64,000 nucleotides of DNA from Pengzhenrongella sp031582905 (lineage in GTDB: Bacteria; Actinomycetota; Actinomycetes; Actinomycetales; Cellulomonadaceae). Positions 45,861-55,916 of the stretch are shown here, piece after piece. How positions within the stretch are numbered: position 1 is the stretch's first letter; each line of letters opens with the position of its first letter. The position numbers and the translations under genes are program-made. A model generated the notes under the pieces. It was not told the DNA's origin. It searched no databases and saw only the letters and a program-made list of their open reading frames with translations. The DNA is taken from the NCBI RefSeq assembly GCF_031582905.1, contig NZ_CP133990.1, positions 1,736,001 through 1,800,000 of the forward strand, in the 5' to 3' direction.

Positions 45861-46545
45861 CCCGGGTGGCAGGGCGGGGGTCCGGGTCGAGGTCCGGGTC
45901 GAGCGCCCCGCAGGTCCGCCCGTCCACGCCGGGCGGCGTCGTCGACCACGTCGTCGAACGCGTGCTCGCCGCGGCAGCCGGCCACGACCGCGAGGCGCGG
46001 CTGCGGGTCGCCGTCGACGGCGCCCCGCGGCGCGACCCGCCGGCCTCGCCGATGCCCTCGTCGACCCGTTGCGCGCTGCCGGCCGGCCCGTGCTCCGCGT
46101 GAGCGCCGGTGACTTCCTGCGGCCGGCGTCGGTGCGGCTCGAGCACGGGCGCGAGGACCCCGACGCGCTGCTCGACGACTGGCTCGACGGCGGCGCACTG
46201 GCCCGCGAGGTGATCGACCCGCTGGGCCCGGGTGGGAGCGGCCGCTACCTGCCGTCGTTGTGGGACGCCGCACGCGACCGGGCCACCCGCGCTCCGGCGC
46301 AGGACGCCCCGCCGGGCGCGGTCCTCGTGCTCGACGGCGCCCTGCTCCTGGGTCGCTGGCTCGACCTCGACCTCACCGTCCACCTCTCCCTGCGCGCGCC
46401 GACCCTGCGCCGCCGCACCCCCGAGGCGGACCACTGGACGCTCTCCGCGTTCGAGCGCTACGCGACCGAGGTCGACCCGGAGGCGACCGCCGACGTCGTC
46501 GTGCGCGCGGACGACCCCGCGCGGCCCGCGATCGTCGAGCACTGA
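45857..46545 (+). CDS. uridine-kinase-like protein with degenerate P-loop (frameshifted)
   Basis: About 229 residues after one C is added near 46022-46026 (VAVDGAPAARPAGLADALVD). The fold pattern is uridine-kinase-like: VAVDG at the P-loop position, VLRVSAGDFLRPASVRLEHG, GPGGSGRYLPSLWDAARDRA, VLVLDGALLLGRWL, LSLRAPTLRRRT. At the P-loop the usual GxxGK[ST] is missing (APAARPAG), so kinase activity is doubtful. I read this after the repair; a different repair would not bring back a Gly-Lys-Ser/Thr. Third gene of the operon, GTG start overlapping the RNase Z stop. Confidence 0.75.
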
Positions 46546-46615
46546 GCCGAACCCTGAGCCGAGCGCCGAGCCAGCCGTACAGCCAGACGCTGAGCCGAGC
46601 CGGCGCCGGCACGAC

Positions 46616-46658
46616 GGAGCCCCGGACGGTCGGACCGAGGTCCGCCGCCCGGGGCTCC
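46616..46658. terminator. terminator between convergent genes
   Basis: GGAGCCCCGG pairs with CCGGGGCTCC (10 bp, 23-nt loop) about midway between the kinase-like stop (46545) and the convergent membrane gene stop (46702). Imperfect GAGCC repeats precede it (46550-46605). Confidence 0.65.
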
Positions 46659-46701
46659 GGGTGTCATCGACGGGTGACCGGCACCCGTCCGTACCGTGCG
46701 G

Positions 46702-47349
46702 TCAGCGACCGAGACCGGCGCGGTCGACCTTGCGGTGGTACCGCATGCCGGTGATGCCGCCCAGCACCGCGCCGGCCAGGCTCGCGAGCGCGACGACGAC
46801 GAGCGCGATGACGCCGCCCGTCGTCAGGTCGCCCTCGTTCACCGGGATGCGCGGGAAGCTGTTGAGATCACCGAGGACGTTGAACTGGTCCCCGGCGACC
46901 GCGGCCACGATCGCGACGACGACCGCGATGAGGATCGCCCAGATCCACACGGCCAGCCCCTGCTTGGCGCCGTCGAACCGCGCCATGCGGCCGGCGACGT
47001 AGCCACCGCAGAAGTAGGACAGGAACAGGACGAGGAACAGCGCGATCCCGCCGACGATCCCGATCGTGGTGGGGTCCGACGCGACGGCGTCGGCCGCCTC
47101 GTTCACGTCCGTGTCGTTGGCGACGCCGACGGCCGTCCCCGCGGCGGCGACGAGCGCGGTGAGGAGGACCGCCGTCCCGGTGGCCGTCAGCCACCCGAAG
47201 AACGCCGACCCGAACTTGATGCCCCCGAACTGCTCCTTCTCACGCTCGAGCACGCTCTGGCGGTCGCGCCCGAAGGCCTTGGCCGAGACGGCCCCGGTGG
47301 GGTTGGGCTCCTGAGCCGGCCGACCGGCTCCGTGCTGTGAAGTGCTCAT
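46702..47349 (-). CDS. four-helix membrane protein of unknown function
   Basis: 215 residues, clean frame. Cytoplasmic N-terminus (~1-45) with REKEQFGGIKFGSAFFGWLT, then four hydrophobic helices (~50-75, 95-120, 125-150, 175-200) and a short basic tail. The segment SYFCGGYVAGRMARFDGAKQ recurs in actinobacterial membrane proteins of unknown role. It lies downstream of the PRC-barrel gene on the same strand, separated by a hairpin. Function unknown. Confidence 0.75.
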   Translation of the reverse strand: MSTSQHGAGRPAQEPNPTGAVSAKAFGRDRQSVLEREKEQFGGIKFGSAFFGWLTATGTAVLLTALVAAAGTAVGVANDTDVNEAADAVASDPTTIGIVGGIALFLVLFLSYFCGGYVAGRMARFDGAKQGLAVWIWAILIAVVVAIVAAVAGDQFNVLGDLNSFPRIPVNEGDLTTGGVIALVVVALASLAGAVLGGITGMRYHRKVDRAGLGR

Positions 47350-47403
47350 CCGACGTCATCTCCTGGGGTGAGGGCCACCGCACGGGTGGCTCCGCGGAAG
47401 CAC

Positions 47404-47440
47404 GACGGCCGACCCCGGGTAGAACCCGTGGCCGGCCGTC
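47404..47440 (-). terminator. stem-loop after the PRC-barrel gene
   Basis: GACGGCCG (47404-47411) pairs with CGGCCGTC (47433-47440), about 70 bp past the stop of the PRC-barrel gene. Confidence 0.5.
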
Positions 47441-47507
47441 GGATGGTGCGGTGCTCCACTCGGCGTGGGCGTCGGTGCCGACGTGCTCGCCGAGTCAGCG
47501 TGAGGTG

Positions 47508-48437
47508 TCAGAGACCCTTGGTCCCGCGGGTGGAGTCGTCGTCGAGCTCGATCTCCTCCTTGCGGACCGAGTCGGTGACCGTCTCGGTGTCCGTCACGGT
47601 CTCCTTGTCGAGGCGCACGCGCTCGACCGGGACGGTCTCCTTGGCGACCACGGGGCGCTCCTCGGTGAGGACGACCTCGTGCTCCTCCTCGCTGATGGCC
47701 GGGCCGTCGAGCGCGTCGCCCACGTTGCCGTCGGTGATCGGCTCGCGCTCGAGACGGACCTCCTCGTGGCTGACCGGGACATTCACCGTCTGCTGCTCGG
47801 TGACGACGTACTTGCGCAGCCGCGCGCGGCCCGTGGTGACCTTCTCCGTGCCCACGTGGAGCTCCTCCTCGGAGCGCGTCATGGCGTCGTCGGTCGTGGG
47901 GCCGGACGTGTCGTGGCCCACGGTGCCGGTCGTGTCAGCGGTGCCAGCAGTGCCAGCGGTGCCGGTCATGCCAGCAGTGCCGGTCGTGCCCGTCGTCGTG
48001 GTGCTGTCGAGGCCCGCGGTGTCGGTGACGTCGTAGTCCGTCGTGGCGGCGCTGTCGTAGCCCACGCCACCCGTGCCGGCGGTACCGGCCGTGCCGGCGG
48101 TCTCGGTGCCACTCGTGTAGTCCAGGCCGTAGTAGCGGTAGAGCTCGGCCTCCTCGGACTCCGACAGGTGACCGTTGGAGTCCTCGACCCGCGGGGCGCC
48201 CTTGACGGTCGACTTGTCGTAGGGGACCACGATCTCGTCACCGCGCACCGAGGCCTGGTTGAGCGGGATGAACGACTCCGCCGTGCCGAACAGGCCGGTC
48301 GTCACGGTGACCCACTCGGGGTTGCCCGTCTGGTCGTCGAGGAAGACCTGGCTGACCTTGCCGATCTTGTCCCCGTCCGAGCCGATCACGGTGCCGCCGG
48401 ACACGAGCAGGTTCTGAATCTCGTCTGTGCCGATCAT
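47508..48437 (-). CDS. PRC-barrel protein with C-terminal DUF2382 domain
   Basis: 309 residues. PRC-barrel at ~8-80 (GGTVIGSDGDKIGKVSQVFL, WVTVTTGLFG), a Gly/Thr/Ala repeat linker at ~110-180 coded by 9-bp-type repeats (about 47920-48110), then DUF2382 (~190-300): SEEELHVGTEKVTTGRARLR, VSHEEVRLEREPI, EEHEVVLTEERPVV. This pairing is common in stress-responsive actinobacterial and deinococcal proteins; the exact role is unclear. ATG 48437 has GGAGG upstream. No readthrough into the methyltransferase is needed, although the frame is open there. Confidence 0.88.
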   Translation of the reverse strand: MIGTDEIQNLLVSGGTVIGSDGDKIGKVSQVFLDDQTGNPEWVTVTTGLFGTAESFIPLNQASVRGDEIVVPYDKSTVKGAPRVEDSNGHLSESEEAELYRYYGLDYTSGTETAGTAGTAGTGGVGYDSAATTDYDVTDTAGLDSTTTTGTTGTAGMTGTAGTAGTADTTGTVGHDTSGPTTDDAMTRSEEELHVGTEKVTTGRARLRKYVVTEQQTVNVPVSHEEVRLEREPITDGNVGDALDGPAISEEEHEVVLTEERPVVAKETVPVERVRLDKETVTDTETVTDSVRKEEIELDDDSTRGTKGL

Positions 48438-48651
48438 GGTGATTCCTCCAGTGGTGTGGGGATGGGGCGCCGCGTGGTGACGCGGAGAACCCCGGAGCAC
48501 CGGCAGGTCGGTGCGGTCCCTCCGTGACGGTCGCCCGCCGGACTGCCACCGGCTCCGAGGCTCCTGTCTGAAGCCTGTGCCGGCCCCGATCGGTGCTCTG
48601 GCGCCGCTCGGGTGCTTGTCGAGACCGCCCTCCTGTGCTGCCTCATTCAGG

Positions 48652-49592
48652 CTAGGTGGGGCCGACAGGGCCAGCAACCGGAACGGTCCGCCCCGGCCGG
48701 TCAGTGTGTCGACACTGGCTTGCGGCTTCGCCAGTCGTGCCCGCAGGTACCGGAGGTCACCGCGCGTCAGGCCGACCTGGTTGCGGGTGCCCTCGATGCC
48801 GGCGAACACGCGGAACACGCGGTGCGCCGGTCGAGGGATCCAGGCATCGATGAGCGCGAGCTTGCGGGCGTTGTCCCCGTGCAGCGCGGCCACCACGTTC
48901 GCGGTGATGTCCACCACCTCGTCCACCTCCAGGCCGGACGACGCGAGGTGGCGGTGGAGGTCGGCGACGTCGCCGGAGTTCCGCAGATCGGCGAGCAGGA
49001 GCACACCACCGGGCCGCAGCACCCGTCGGACCTCGGCCAGGAAGCCGGGCATCGACGGGTAGCAGTGCGAGGACTCGACGTTGACCACGGCGTCGAACGA
49101 CGCGTCCGGGAAGGGCATGGCCAGCGCGTCACCGCGGACGAACCGCAGACCGGGTCCCCGGCGGTGGCGCGTGGCGAGCGAGGTCGCTGCGGCGGAGAAG
49201 TCGAGGCCCGTCGTCGTGCGCGGCCCGGCGTACCGGGCGAGGTACGACGCACCACCGCCGCGGCCCGACCCGACCTCGAGGACGTCGGCCCCGGTGAGAT
49301 CGGTGCCCGCGACCGTCGCGACGTACAGCGCGATGCAGGAACGGTTGGGCTCGTCGGCCGGGTCCAGCGGCACCGCCCCGGGTCCGACGCCCGACCCCGC
49401 CTCCGACGTCGCCTCCAGCGTCGCCCCCGGTGCCGCCCCCGGCGCCGCCTCCGACGTCGCCCCCGAGGTCGGCCCGGGTGTCTTGGCGAGGTCGGCATAG
49501 CCGTAGTTCATGAACCCCCAGGCGGGCTCGCGCACGCGGGCGCCGAGCAGCTCGTAGCACGCCCGCCACACGAGCCGGCGCAGCCCGGTCAC
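48652..49592 (-). CDS. class I SAM-dependent methyltransferase (frameshifted at its end)
   Basis: About 313 residues after repair. Motif I is DVLEVGSGRGGGASYLA, followed by GLDFSAAATSLATRH, FVRGDALAMPFPDASFDAVV and VRRVLRPGGVLLLADL. The N-terminal MNYGYADL and the whole pattern resemble fatty-acid/lipid O-methyltransferases of actinobacteria. A low-complexity insert (about 49380-49480, Ala/Gly/Glu/Thr) sits before motif I. As written, the frame runs on into the PRC gene; adding one C in the run near 48658-48661 gives the stop TAG at 48652 after RLLALSAPT. GTG 49592 is the likely start. Confidence 0.78.
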
Positions 49593-49643
49593 CGAGTGCC
49601 ACCCCCGCCGGTGCCCCGGGACGTCGCCCGCTGGCACCGTGCC

Positions 49644-49708
49644 ACCAGGTCTGCCTCCAGCTCTGCCACCAGGTCTGACATCAGGTCTGCGACCGGGTCT
49701 CCCACCGG
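49644..49708. repeat. 12-bp-type tandem repeats before the methyltransferase
   Basis: Four or five imperfect CCACCAGGTCTG units lie in the 124-bp gap between the hypothetical gene and the methyltransferase. Confidence 0.5.
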
Positions 49709-49716
49709 GCGACCGC

Positions 49717-50426
49717 TCAGACCCGCGGTGCCGGCGCGCACACGCCGCTCCACGCCGCGGCCCACGCGTCGGGGTCGGGCACGGGGAGGCGTCCACCGGC
49801 TCGAGCCCGGCGAGGCGGCGGCACACGTCGACGGCGTCGTGCAGCATGCGGTGCAGGGTGTCGTCGGCGTCCGGTCGACCCGTCCCGGCGACGGCCTGCA
49901 CGGCGAAGTCGACCACGGCGGGACCGGGGTGGTGCGCCAGCGACCCGCTGCCGTGCTCGGCGGCGAAACGCTCCGCCCAGCGGGCGGCGAGCGGCACGTC
50001 GTCGAGCGCAGCCCATGCCCGCGCGCGCGGCGGGGCGTCCGCCGGGACGCCGTCGGCGTCCATGAGCCGTACGCAGGTGAGGATGCCGACCGCGAGCGCG
50101 CGCTGACGCTCCTCCGGCGCGACCGGCAGCGCCGCGCAGGCGGCGAGGAGGGCGATCTCGTGGTCCCAGCGCCGGTCGGTGCTCACGAGGCCGATGACCG
50201 CGGGGATGAGGGGTGCCAGCCGTGGGCGGGCGTCGTCGGAGGTGAGGTCGTTGACATCCCGCGCGAGCCGGGCCAGCAGCGGGTGGGTGCACGCCGGGTG
50301 GTCGCTCCACCGCTCGCCGGCCAGGTAGGACGCGAGCTCCATGAAGCAGGCCCCGCGTCGGGGCGAACGATGCCGGCCCCGCGCGAGCAGGGGGAGGAGA
50401 TCCGGGACGGTCGGGCGCTGCGGCAT
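49717..50426 (-). CDS. hypothetical helical protein upstream of the methyltransferase (frameshifted)
   Basis: About 236 residues after repair. It is Ala/Leu/Arg-rich and helical, with no membrane segment: PTVPDLLPLLARGRHRSPRR, FMELASYLAGERWSDHPACT, LARDVNDLTSDDARPRLAPL, and a C-terminus VPDPDAWAAAWSGVCAPAPR. The tail is reached by adding one base near 49786. Segments such as FMELASYLAGERWSDHPACT recur in actinobacterial proteins of unknown function. ATG 50426 has GAGGTGAGG upstream. It and the methyltransferase probably form an operon; function unknown. Confidence 0.7.
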
Positions 50427-50545
50427 GGACCTCACCTCGCGGGGAGCGGCCTGTGTGGTCCTCCCGACCTTACGCCTGGCCGGCGCCGGCGTCCCGGCTC
50501 GGTCGGCTCGGTCGGCACGTCACCGACCCCCGCCCCCGAGCGGGC

Positions 50546-52486
50546 TCAGTAGCCCAGGTCGAGCGGGGTCGCCGCCCACGGCGGGTCGAGCAGCTGGGCA
50601 CGGAGGGCGTCGGGGGGCTGCGGGACCGACAGGTGATAACCCTGGACGTGCGTGCAGCCGAGCTCGTGCAGGCTCTGCAGGGTGTCGGCGTTCTCGACGC
50701 CCTCGACGACGACGGTCCGGCGCAGGTTGTGCCCGAGCAGCAGCACGGCGGAGACGACGGCCGCCGCGTCGCGGTTGCCGGACAGGTTGCGGGTGAACGA
50801 CTGGTCGACCTTGAGCGTCGCGGCGGGGATCTCGAGCAGGCGCCCGAGCGAGGAGTACCCCGTGCCGAAGTCGTCGATCGCCAGCTGCACCCCGAGCGCG
50901 CGGATCTGCTCGAGGGCGGCGACCGTCACCTCCGGGTGGCTGATGACGCCGGACTCGGTGATCTCGAGCGTGAGCCGGTGCGGGTCGAGACCGTAGGACG
51001 CCACGGTGCGGGCGACGCGCTCGGGCAGGCGCGGGTCGGTGAGCTCCTCGGTGGACACGTTGACGAACATCCGCTGCGGCGCCCGGTCGCCGAGGGAGAC
51101 GTCCCACTCGGTCACCTGTCGGCACGCCTCGCCCAGCACCCACGCGCCGAGGTCGTTGATCAGCCCCCGCGGACCGCGGCGTCGATGAAGGCACCCGCCG
51201 GGAGCAGCCCGCGTGTGGGGTGACGCCAACGGACCAGCGCCTCGACGGCGTAGACGCCCCGCGCGGTGTCCGCCGGCGCGGCCAGCAGGTCGATGATGGG
51301 CTGGTAGTGCAGCTCGAGCTCGTCACCGCGCAGGGCCTGCCCCAGCTCGGCGATCAGCCGCTCCTCCGCGGCCGCCCGTGCGCGCTCGGCGGCATGGGTC
51401 TCGGCGTCGAAGACCTCGAACCGCCCCCGCCCGGCGTCCTTCGCCCGGTACATCGCGGAGTCGGCCTGGGAGACCAGCGCGTCGGCCGTCTGCGTCGGGT
51501 CGTCGGTCGTGGCGATGCCGATGCTCACCGACGTGCTCATCGCGAACCCGGCCGGCCGGTACGGCGCACGCAGCGCGTCGAGGATGCGCTGGGCGACCTT
51601 GCCGGCCGCGAGCGGCGCCGTGAGGCCCTCGAGCAGCACGACGAACTCGTCACCGCCGAGGCGCGCCAGGATGTCGGTCGGCCGCAGGGCCCCCGCACCC
51701 GCTCGGCCACGGTGGTCAGCAGCCGGTCGCCGGCGTCGTGGCCGAAGGTGTCGTTGACCTCCTTGAGCGCGTCGAGGTCGAGGAACAGCACGCCGACGTG
51801 CCCCGGACGGCGGGCGAGGCTCGCGATCGCGTGCGTCACGCGCTCGAAGAACATCCACCGCGTCGGCAGGTCGGTCAGCGGGTCGTGCGTCGCGCGGTGC
51901 GCCAGCTCGTCCTGCGCGTGCCGGGCGGTGTCCCGGTCCGCCGCCACCACGAGGTAGGACGTCGCGAGGTTCGCGAGCGTGGTCGCGGCGGCCAGCTCGG
52001 CAGGCGTGAGGGGGCGTCGTCGAGGCGGTACAGGCTCAGGACGCCCCACAGCCGACCGCGAGCGCGCATGGGGACCGCGGTCACCGCGCGCGCACCGAGG
52101 GTGGTCACCTGACGCTCCAGCTCGGGCCAGCGATCGGCGGACGCGAGGTCGTCGACGACGACGAGGTCCCCGGTCAGGTACGCGTCGTGGGACGGCCCTT
52201 CGCCGAGGCACTCCTCGAGCCGCTCGACCGCCTCACCGAGACCCGCCGTGGCGAACGCGGTCCGCAGGGAGCCGGCGGTCGGGCGCGGCGTCATCACGCC
52301 GGCACCGTCGACGTCCAGCACCCGCGTCACCCCGGAGCCGAGCTGGCGCAGGATGTCCCCGACCGAGAAGTCGCCGGTCACGGTGGCCGCGAAGTCGTTG
52401 AGGACCGTCGCCAGCTCCTGGGTGTCGACGGCGCGCGCACCGGTGCCGGGCGTCGCGCCGACGCGGCCGTGGCGTGCCGAGGTCAC
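50546..52486 (-). CDS. GAF-GGDEF-EAL cyclic-di-GMP enzyme (three frameshifts)
   Basis: About 647 residues after repair. GAF sensor (~20-170; DILRQLGSGVTRVLDVDGAG, VDDLASADRWPELERQ), GGDEF (~200-350; HDPLTDLPTRWMFFERV, ILARLGGDEFVVLLEG) and EAL (~380-640; EALVRWRHPTRGLL, EITESGVISH, IDDFGTGYSSLG, KVDQSFT, EGVENADTL). Both active sites are complete. Breaks lie at 52013-52018, 51687-51691 and 51169-51173, each one missing base in a G/C run of 4-5. Start GTG 52486 has GGAG upstream. Soluble, cytoplasmic. Confidence 0.88.
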
Positions 52487-52688
52487 AGACGTCGCTCCAG
52501 GGGTCCGTTGATGGCCGGGCCGTGACGGCGACCCGTCGGGCTCGTCGCCGAGCCCACGGGTGAGCGTAGGCCCCCGTCGGCGCGGTGGCCTGCGCGGCAC
52601 CCGTCCGCGTGACGGTCGTCACGGGACGTACCGGACGAATCGCCGCGCCGCCGGACACACCGGGCGGCCTCACCGACGCCGGGCTGCC

Positions 52689-53147
52689 TCACCGGCGCCC
52701 GGACGCGCACCCGATGCAGGTGCGTGCGAGCGGGAGCGCCTCCAGCCGGGCCGCCGCGATCGGGCGGCCGCAGGTCTCGCAGGTGCCGTAGCGGCCACGG
52801 GCGAGCCGGTCCCGTGCCGCGTCGACCTCCGCGAGCTGGTGCCTGGCCCGCGCGACGAGCGAGTCGAGCTGTGACCGCTCGAACGCGATGGTCGCGCCCT
52901 CGGGGTCGTGCTCGTCGTCCGCGTTGGAGTCGCGGGATGCTGCCACGAGCTCGTCGAAGCCCTCGGTCAGCCCGGTCAGCCGGCGCACCGCGTCGTCCCG
53001 GACGACGGCGAGTGCACGCGCGACGTCCGGGTCGACGTCCGTGCCGCTGGTGCCGCTGGGGCCGTTGGTGCTGCTGGAGCCGTTGGTGCTGCTGGGGCCG
53101 TTGGTGCTGCTGGTGCCGCCGGCGCCGTCGGTCCCGCGATCGGACAC
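52689..53147 (-). CDS. TraR/DksA-family zinc-finger protein
   Basis: 152 residues. The C-terminus is a DksA-type zinc finger: YGTCETCGRPIAAARLEALP, then ARTCIGCASG, with all four Cys. The middle (~35-105) is a helical hairpin-like region. The first ~30 residues are an 18-bp repeat (SSTNGP, about 53047-53115) and likely disordered. Such proteins act on RNA polymerase in other bacteria; actinobacterial members are less understood. Its GTG start lies 3 bp past the stop of the SRPBCC gene, so the two are co-transcribed. Confidence 0.85.
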   Translation of the reverse strand: MSDRGTDGAGGTSSTNGPSSTNGSSSTNGPSGTSGTDVDPDVARALAVVRDDAVRRLTGLTEGFDELVAASRDSNADDEHDPEGATIAFERSQLDSLVARARHQLAEVDAARDRLARGRYGTCETCGRPIAAARLEALPLARTCIGCASGRR

Positions 53148-53150
53148 GGC

Positions 53151-53635
53151 TCAGCGCCCGCGCCCGCCGCGCCGGGCGGCGCGCTCGACGTCGGCGAGGT
53201 CGTCGGCCATCTGCCGGCGGTACAGCCGGCCGTCGCGTGTGCCGAAGGCGACCTCGAGCGTGCGCCGCGTCGAGGACCGGGGGCCTCGTGCTCGACGTCG
53301 AACGTGCTGACCACCATGGTCGTGCCGACCCCGCGGCGCACGAGGTGGAAGGTGACCCGGCAGACCGTGCCACCGATCGTCCCGAGCGCCTCGTACCCCT
53401 CGCCGGGCAGGACGGTCTCCACCGTGAAGTCCAGGGTCACCGGCCGGCGCGACCGCCCGGTGCGGGTCTCGGTCCACCGGGTGCCGGCGTCGAACGGCCC
53501 GGGCGTGCGCACGTGCACCGCGGTGACGTGCCGTCGGACGCGGGCGAGCGCGGGGAGGTCCGTCAGGGCGTCCCACACCGCGTCGGCGGGCAGGGCGATG
53601 GTGCGCGTCGCGGACGCCGAGCGGCTCGTGGGCAC
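53151..53635 (-). CDS. SRPBCC (START-like) family protein (frameshifted)
   Basis: About 161 residues after repair. Polyketide-cyclase/START-like fold: ATRTIALPADAVWDALTDLP, VRTPGPFDAGTRWTETRTGR and VVSTFDVEHEAP. One base is missing in the GGGGG run near 53280-53284; the rest then reads SSTRRTLEVAFGTRDGRLYR to the stop. The GTG start is preceded by GGAGG. Binds hydrophobic ligands in other members; role unknown here. Co-transcribed with the TraR/DksA gene downstream. Confidence 0.78.
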
Positions 53636-53673
53636 GGGACCTCCAGGGTGGTGCGGGTCGGTCGGCGGACGAC

Positions 53674-55799
53674 TCAGCCGGGCAGGGCCACGCGCACGGC
53701 GACCAGCGCGACGTCGTCGGTGCGACGTGCGGGCAGCAGCCGGTCCAGGACCGCGTCGCACAGCCCCTCGACGTCGAGGTGGGCGACGTCGGCCAGGACG
53801 CCGCGCAGCGTCTGCAGGCTGTCGCTGAGGGACTCGTCACGACGCTCGACGAGCCCGTCCGTGTACAGGAACAGCGTCGACCCCGGCGTGAGCGTCATGA
53901 CCGACTCGTGCCGCTCGGCGTCGGGGATGACGCCGAGCAGCAGGTCGCTGCGCGAGGCAGCCAGCGTCGACACCGAGCCGTCCGGGGCGATGAGCATCGG
54001 CGGCGGGTGGCCGGCGTTGGACCACCGCACGGTACGGACGCCGGGGTCGGCGCCCGCCGGTCCGGCGTCGGCGTCGGCGTCGCTCTGGTCCTCGCGGACC
54101 GGCTCGACCCGGGCGACGACGGCGGTGGCGATGGTCGGTGCCTGCAGCGTCACCATCGCGGTGTCGACCTCGTGGAGCAGCCGGGCCGGACCGGCGCCGG
54201 TCGTGACGGCGACGCCCCGCAGGAGGGACCGCAGCTGTCCCATCGCCGCGGCCGCCACGATGTCGTGCCCGACGACGTCGCCGATGACCAGCACCGTGGC
54301 CCCGTCGCGCTGCGCGAACGCGTCGTACCAGTCCCCGCCGACCTGCGCCGCCTCACCCGCCGGGACGTAGCGGACCGCGATGTCCAGCCGGTCGGTGCGG
54401 GGCGGCTGGGTGAGCAGGGCACGCTGCAGCCCTTCGGCGAGCTGACGCTGCTGACGCAGCATCCGGGAGTTCTCCAGGGCGAGGCCCGCGTGCCCCGCGA
54501 CCTCCTGCGCGACGGCGAGCTCCTCGGCGGACAGGGTGCGCGCGTCGGCCCGCTGAACAGCGAGATGAGCCCGACGGTCCCGGCCCGCCCCCGCAGGGGG
54601 AGCACGACGAGCGTCTCCGGCGCGAGCTCGTGGATGAGGCGGCGGGCCTCGTCCGAGCTGAGCATGCCGTCGATCGCGTCGGTCGCGCCGTGCCCGGTCA
54701 CGACCATCTCGCCGGTGCGCAGCGCCCGGACCAGGAACGACTCGTCGCTCAACGCGGTCAACCGGTTCTCCGCGTACGCGCGCACGACCGGGCGCGACGC
54801 GGCGTCGGCGTGCGCCCAGCCGATGTCCCGCAGCCCGCGCCGCGCCCCGGCGAGCTCGCCGTCGTCGACGAGCGTGACGATGCACCAGTCGGAGAGCACC
54901 GGGACGACCAGCTCGGCGAGCCGCCCCACCGCCAGCTCGCCGTCGAGGGTCTCGGTGAGTGCCGCGGTCACCTGCGCGATGAGCGCCGCCCGGCGCACGG
55001 CCTGCTGGGTCTCCTCCTGCGCACGACGTCGGGCGGTGATGTCGAGGAAGTACACCGACAGTCCGTCGGGACCCGGCCAGGCGCGCACCTCGTACCAGGC
55101 GTCCAGCGGCGGCGGGTAGTACGCGTCGAACGCCACCGGCTCGCCCGCCGTCATGGCGTGGCGGTAGTGCACCTCGAAGTCCGACGCGACGGCGGCAGGG
55201 AACAGGTCCCACACGACCCCGCCGAGCAGCGTCTGGCGGTCCGCACCCAGCACGCGCTCGGCCTCGGTGTTCACGTAGGTGAAGCGCCAGTCGTGGTCGA
55301 GCGAGAAGAACGCGGTCGGCATGGCCTCGAGCACGCGGCCGAGGTGCTCCTCGCCCTCCTGCCGCCCGGTGACGTCGAGCGCGGCGCCGAGCAGCCGCAC
55401 CGCGGTGCCGTCGCGGTCGTGCAGCACACGACCGCGGGCGGTGATCCACCGCGGGGGTGTGTCGGGGGCGGCGCCGGCCGGCAGGACCCGGTACTCCGCC
55501 TCGAGCTCGTCGTGCGCCTCGACCGCCTGGGCCACGGCACGGTCCACGCCGGGGCGGTCCTCGGGGTGCACGTGCGCGAGGAACTCCTCCGCCGACTGCT
55601 CGAGGGGCGTGCCGGCGTCCCGGCCGTAGAGCTCGGCGAGGGCGGGGTCGACGACGACCCGGCCGGTCACGAGGTTCCAGTCGAAGGTGCCGATGCCGGC
55701 GGCCGCGATGGCGAGCTCCCCGAGCACACCGCCGACCTCGGGGCGGTGCTCGCGGACGACGCGGTTCTCGGGTCGAGCCCGTCCGGGGCTGTGCGGCAT
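53674..55799 (-). CDS. PAS-PAS-GAF-SpoIIE PP2C phosphatase (frameshifted)
   Basis: About 708 residues after repair. PAS at ~25-150 (GIGTFDWNLVTGRVVVDPAL, then a PAC WITARGRVLHDRDG), a second PAS at ~165-280 (FFSLDHDWRFTYVNTEAERV), GAF at ~290-430 (ETLVVLPLRGRAGTVGLISL), and a SpoIIE phosphatase domain (~480-700; YVPAGEAAQVGGDWYDAFAQ, VVGHDIVAAAAMGQLRSLLR, WSNAGHPPPMLIAPDG, LFLYTDGLVERRDES). This is the RsbU type that acts on anti-sigma-factor antagonists in stress signalling. One base is missing near 54557-54561. ATG 55799 has GGAGGAG 6 nt upstream. No anti-sigma-factor antagonist gene is adjacent. Confidence 0.88.
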
Positions 55800-55916
55800 G
55801 CGCGACTCCTCCACCTGACCGGTCCGGTGCCGACCTGGCGACCCGGCGGCATGGACGCCCGGCCGGCCCGCGGTCGCCGCGCGGTGCGCGAGACCTCCGG
55901 CGGCTGCGCCCGGAGT

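Noticed and set aside
47508..50435. One very long minus-strand frame (~975 codons) joining a helical protein, a methyltransferase and the PRC-barrel gene
   Set aside because: The joins fall at lost stop codons caused by single missing bases (near 49786 and 48659). Each part has its own ribosome site, and the junctions read as low-quality sequence.
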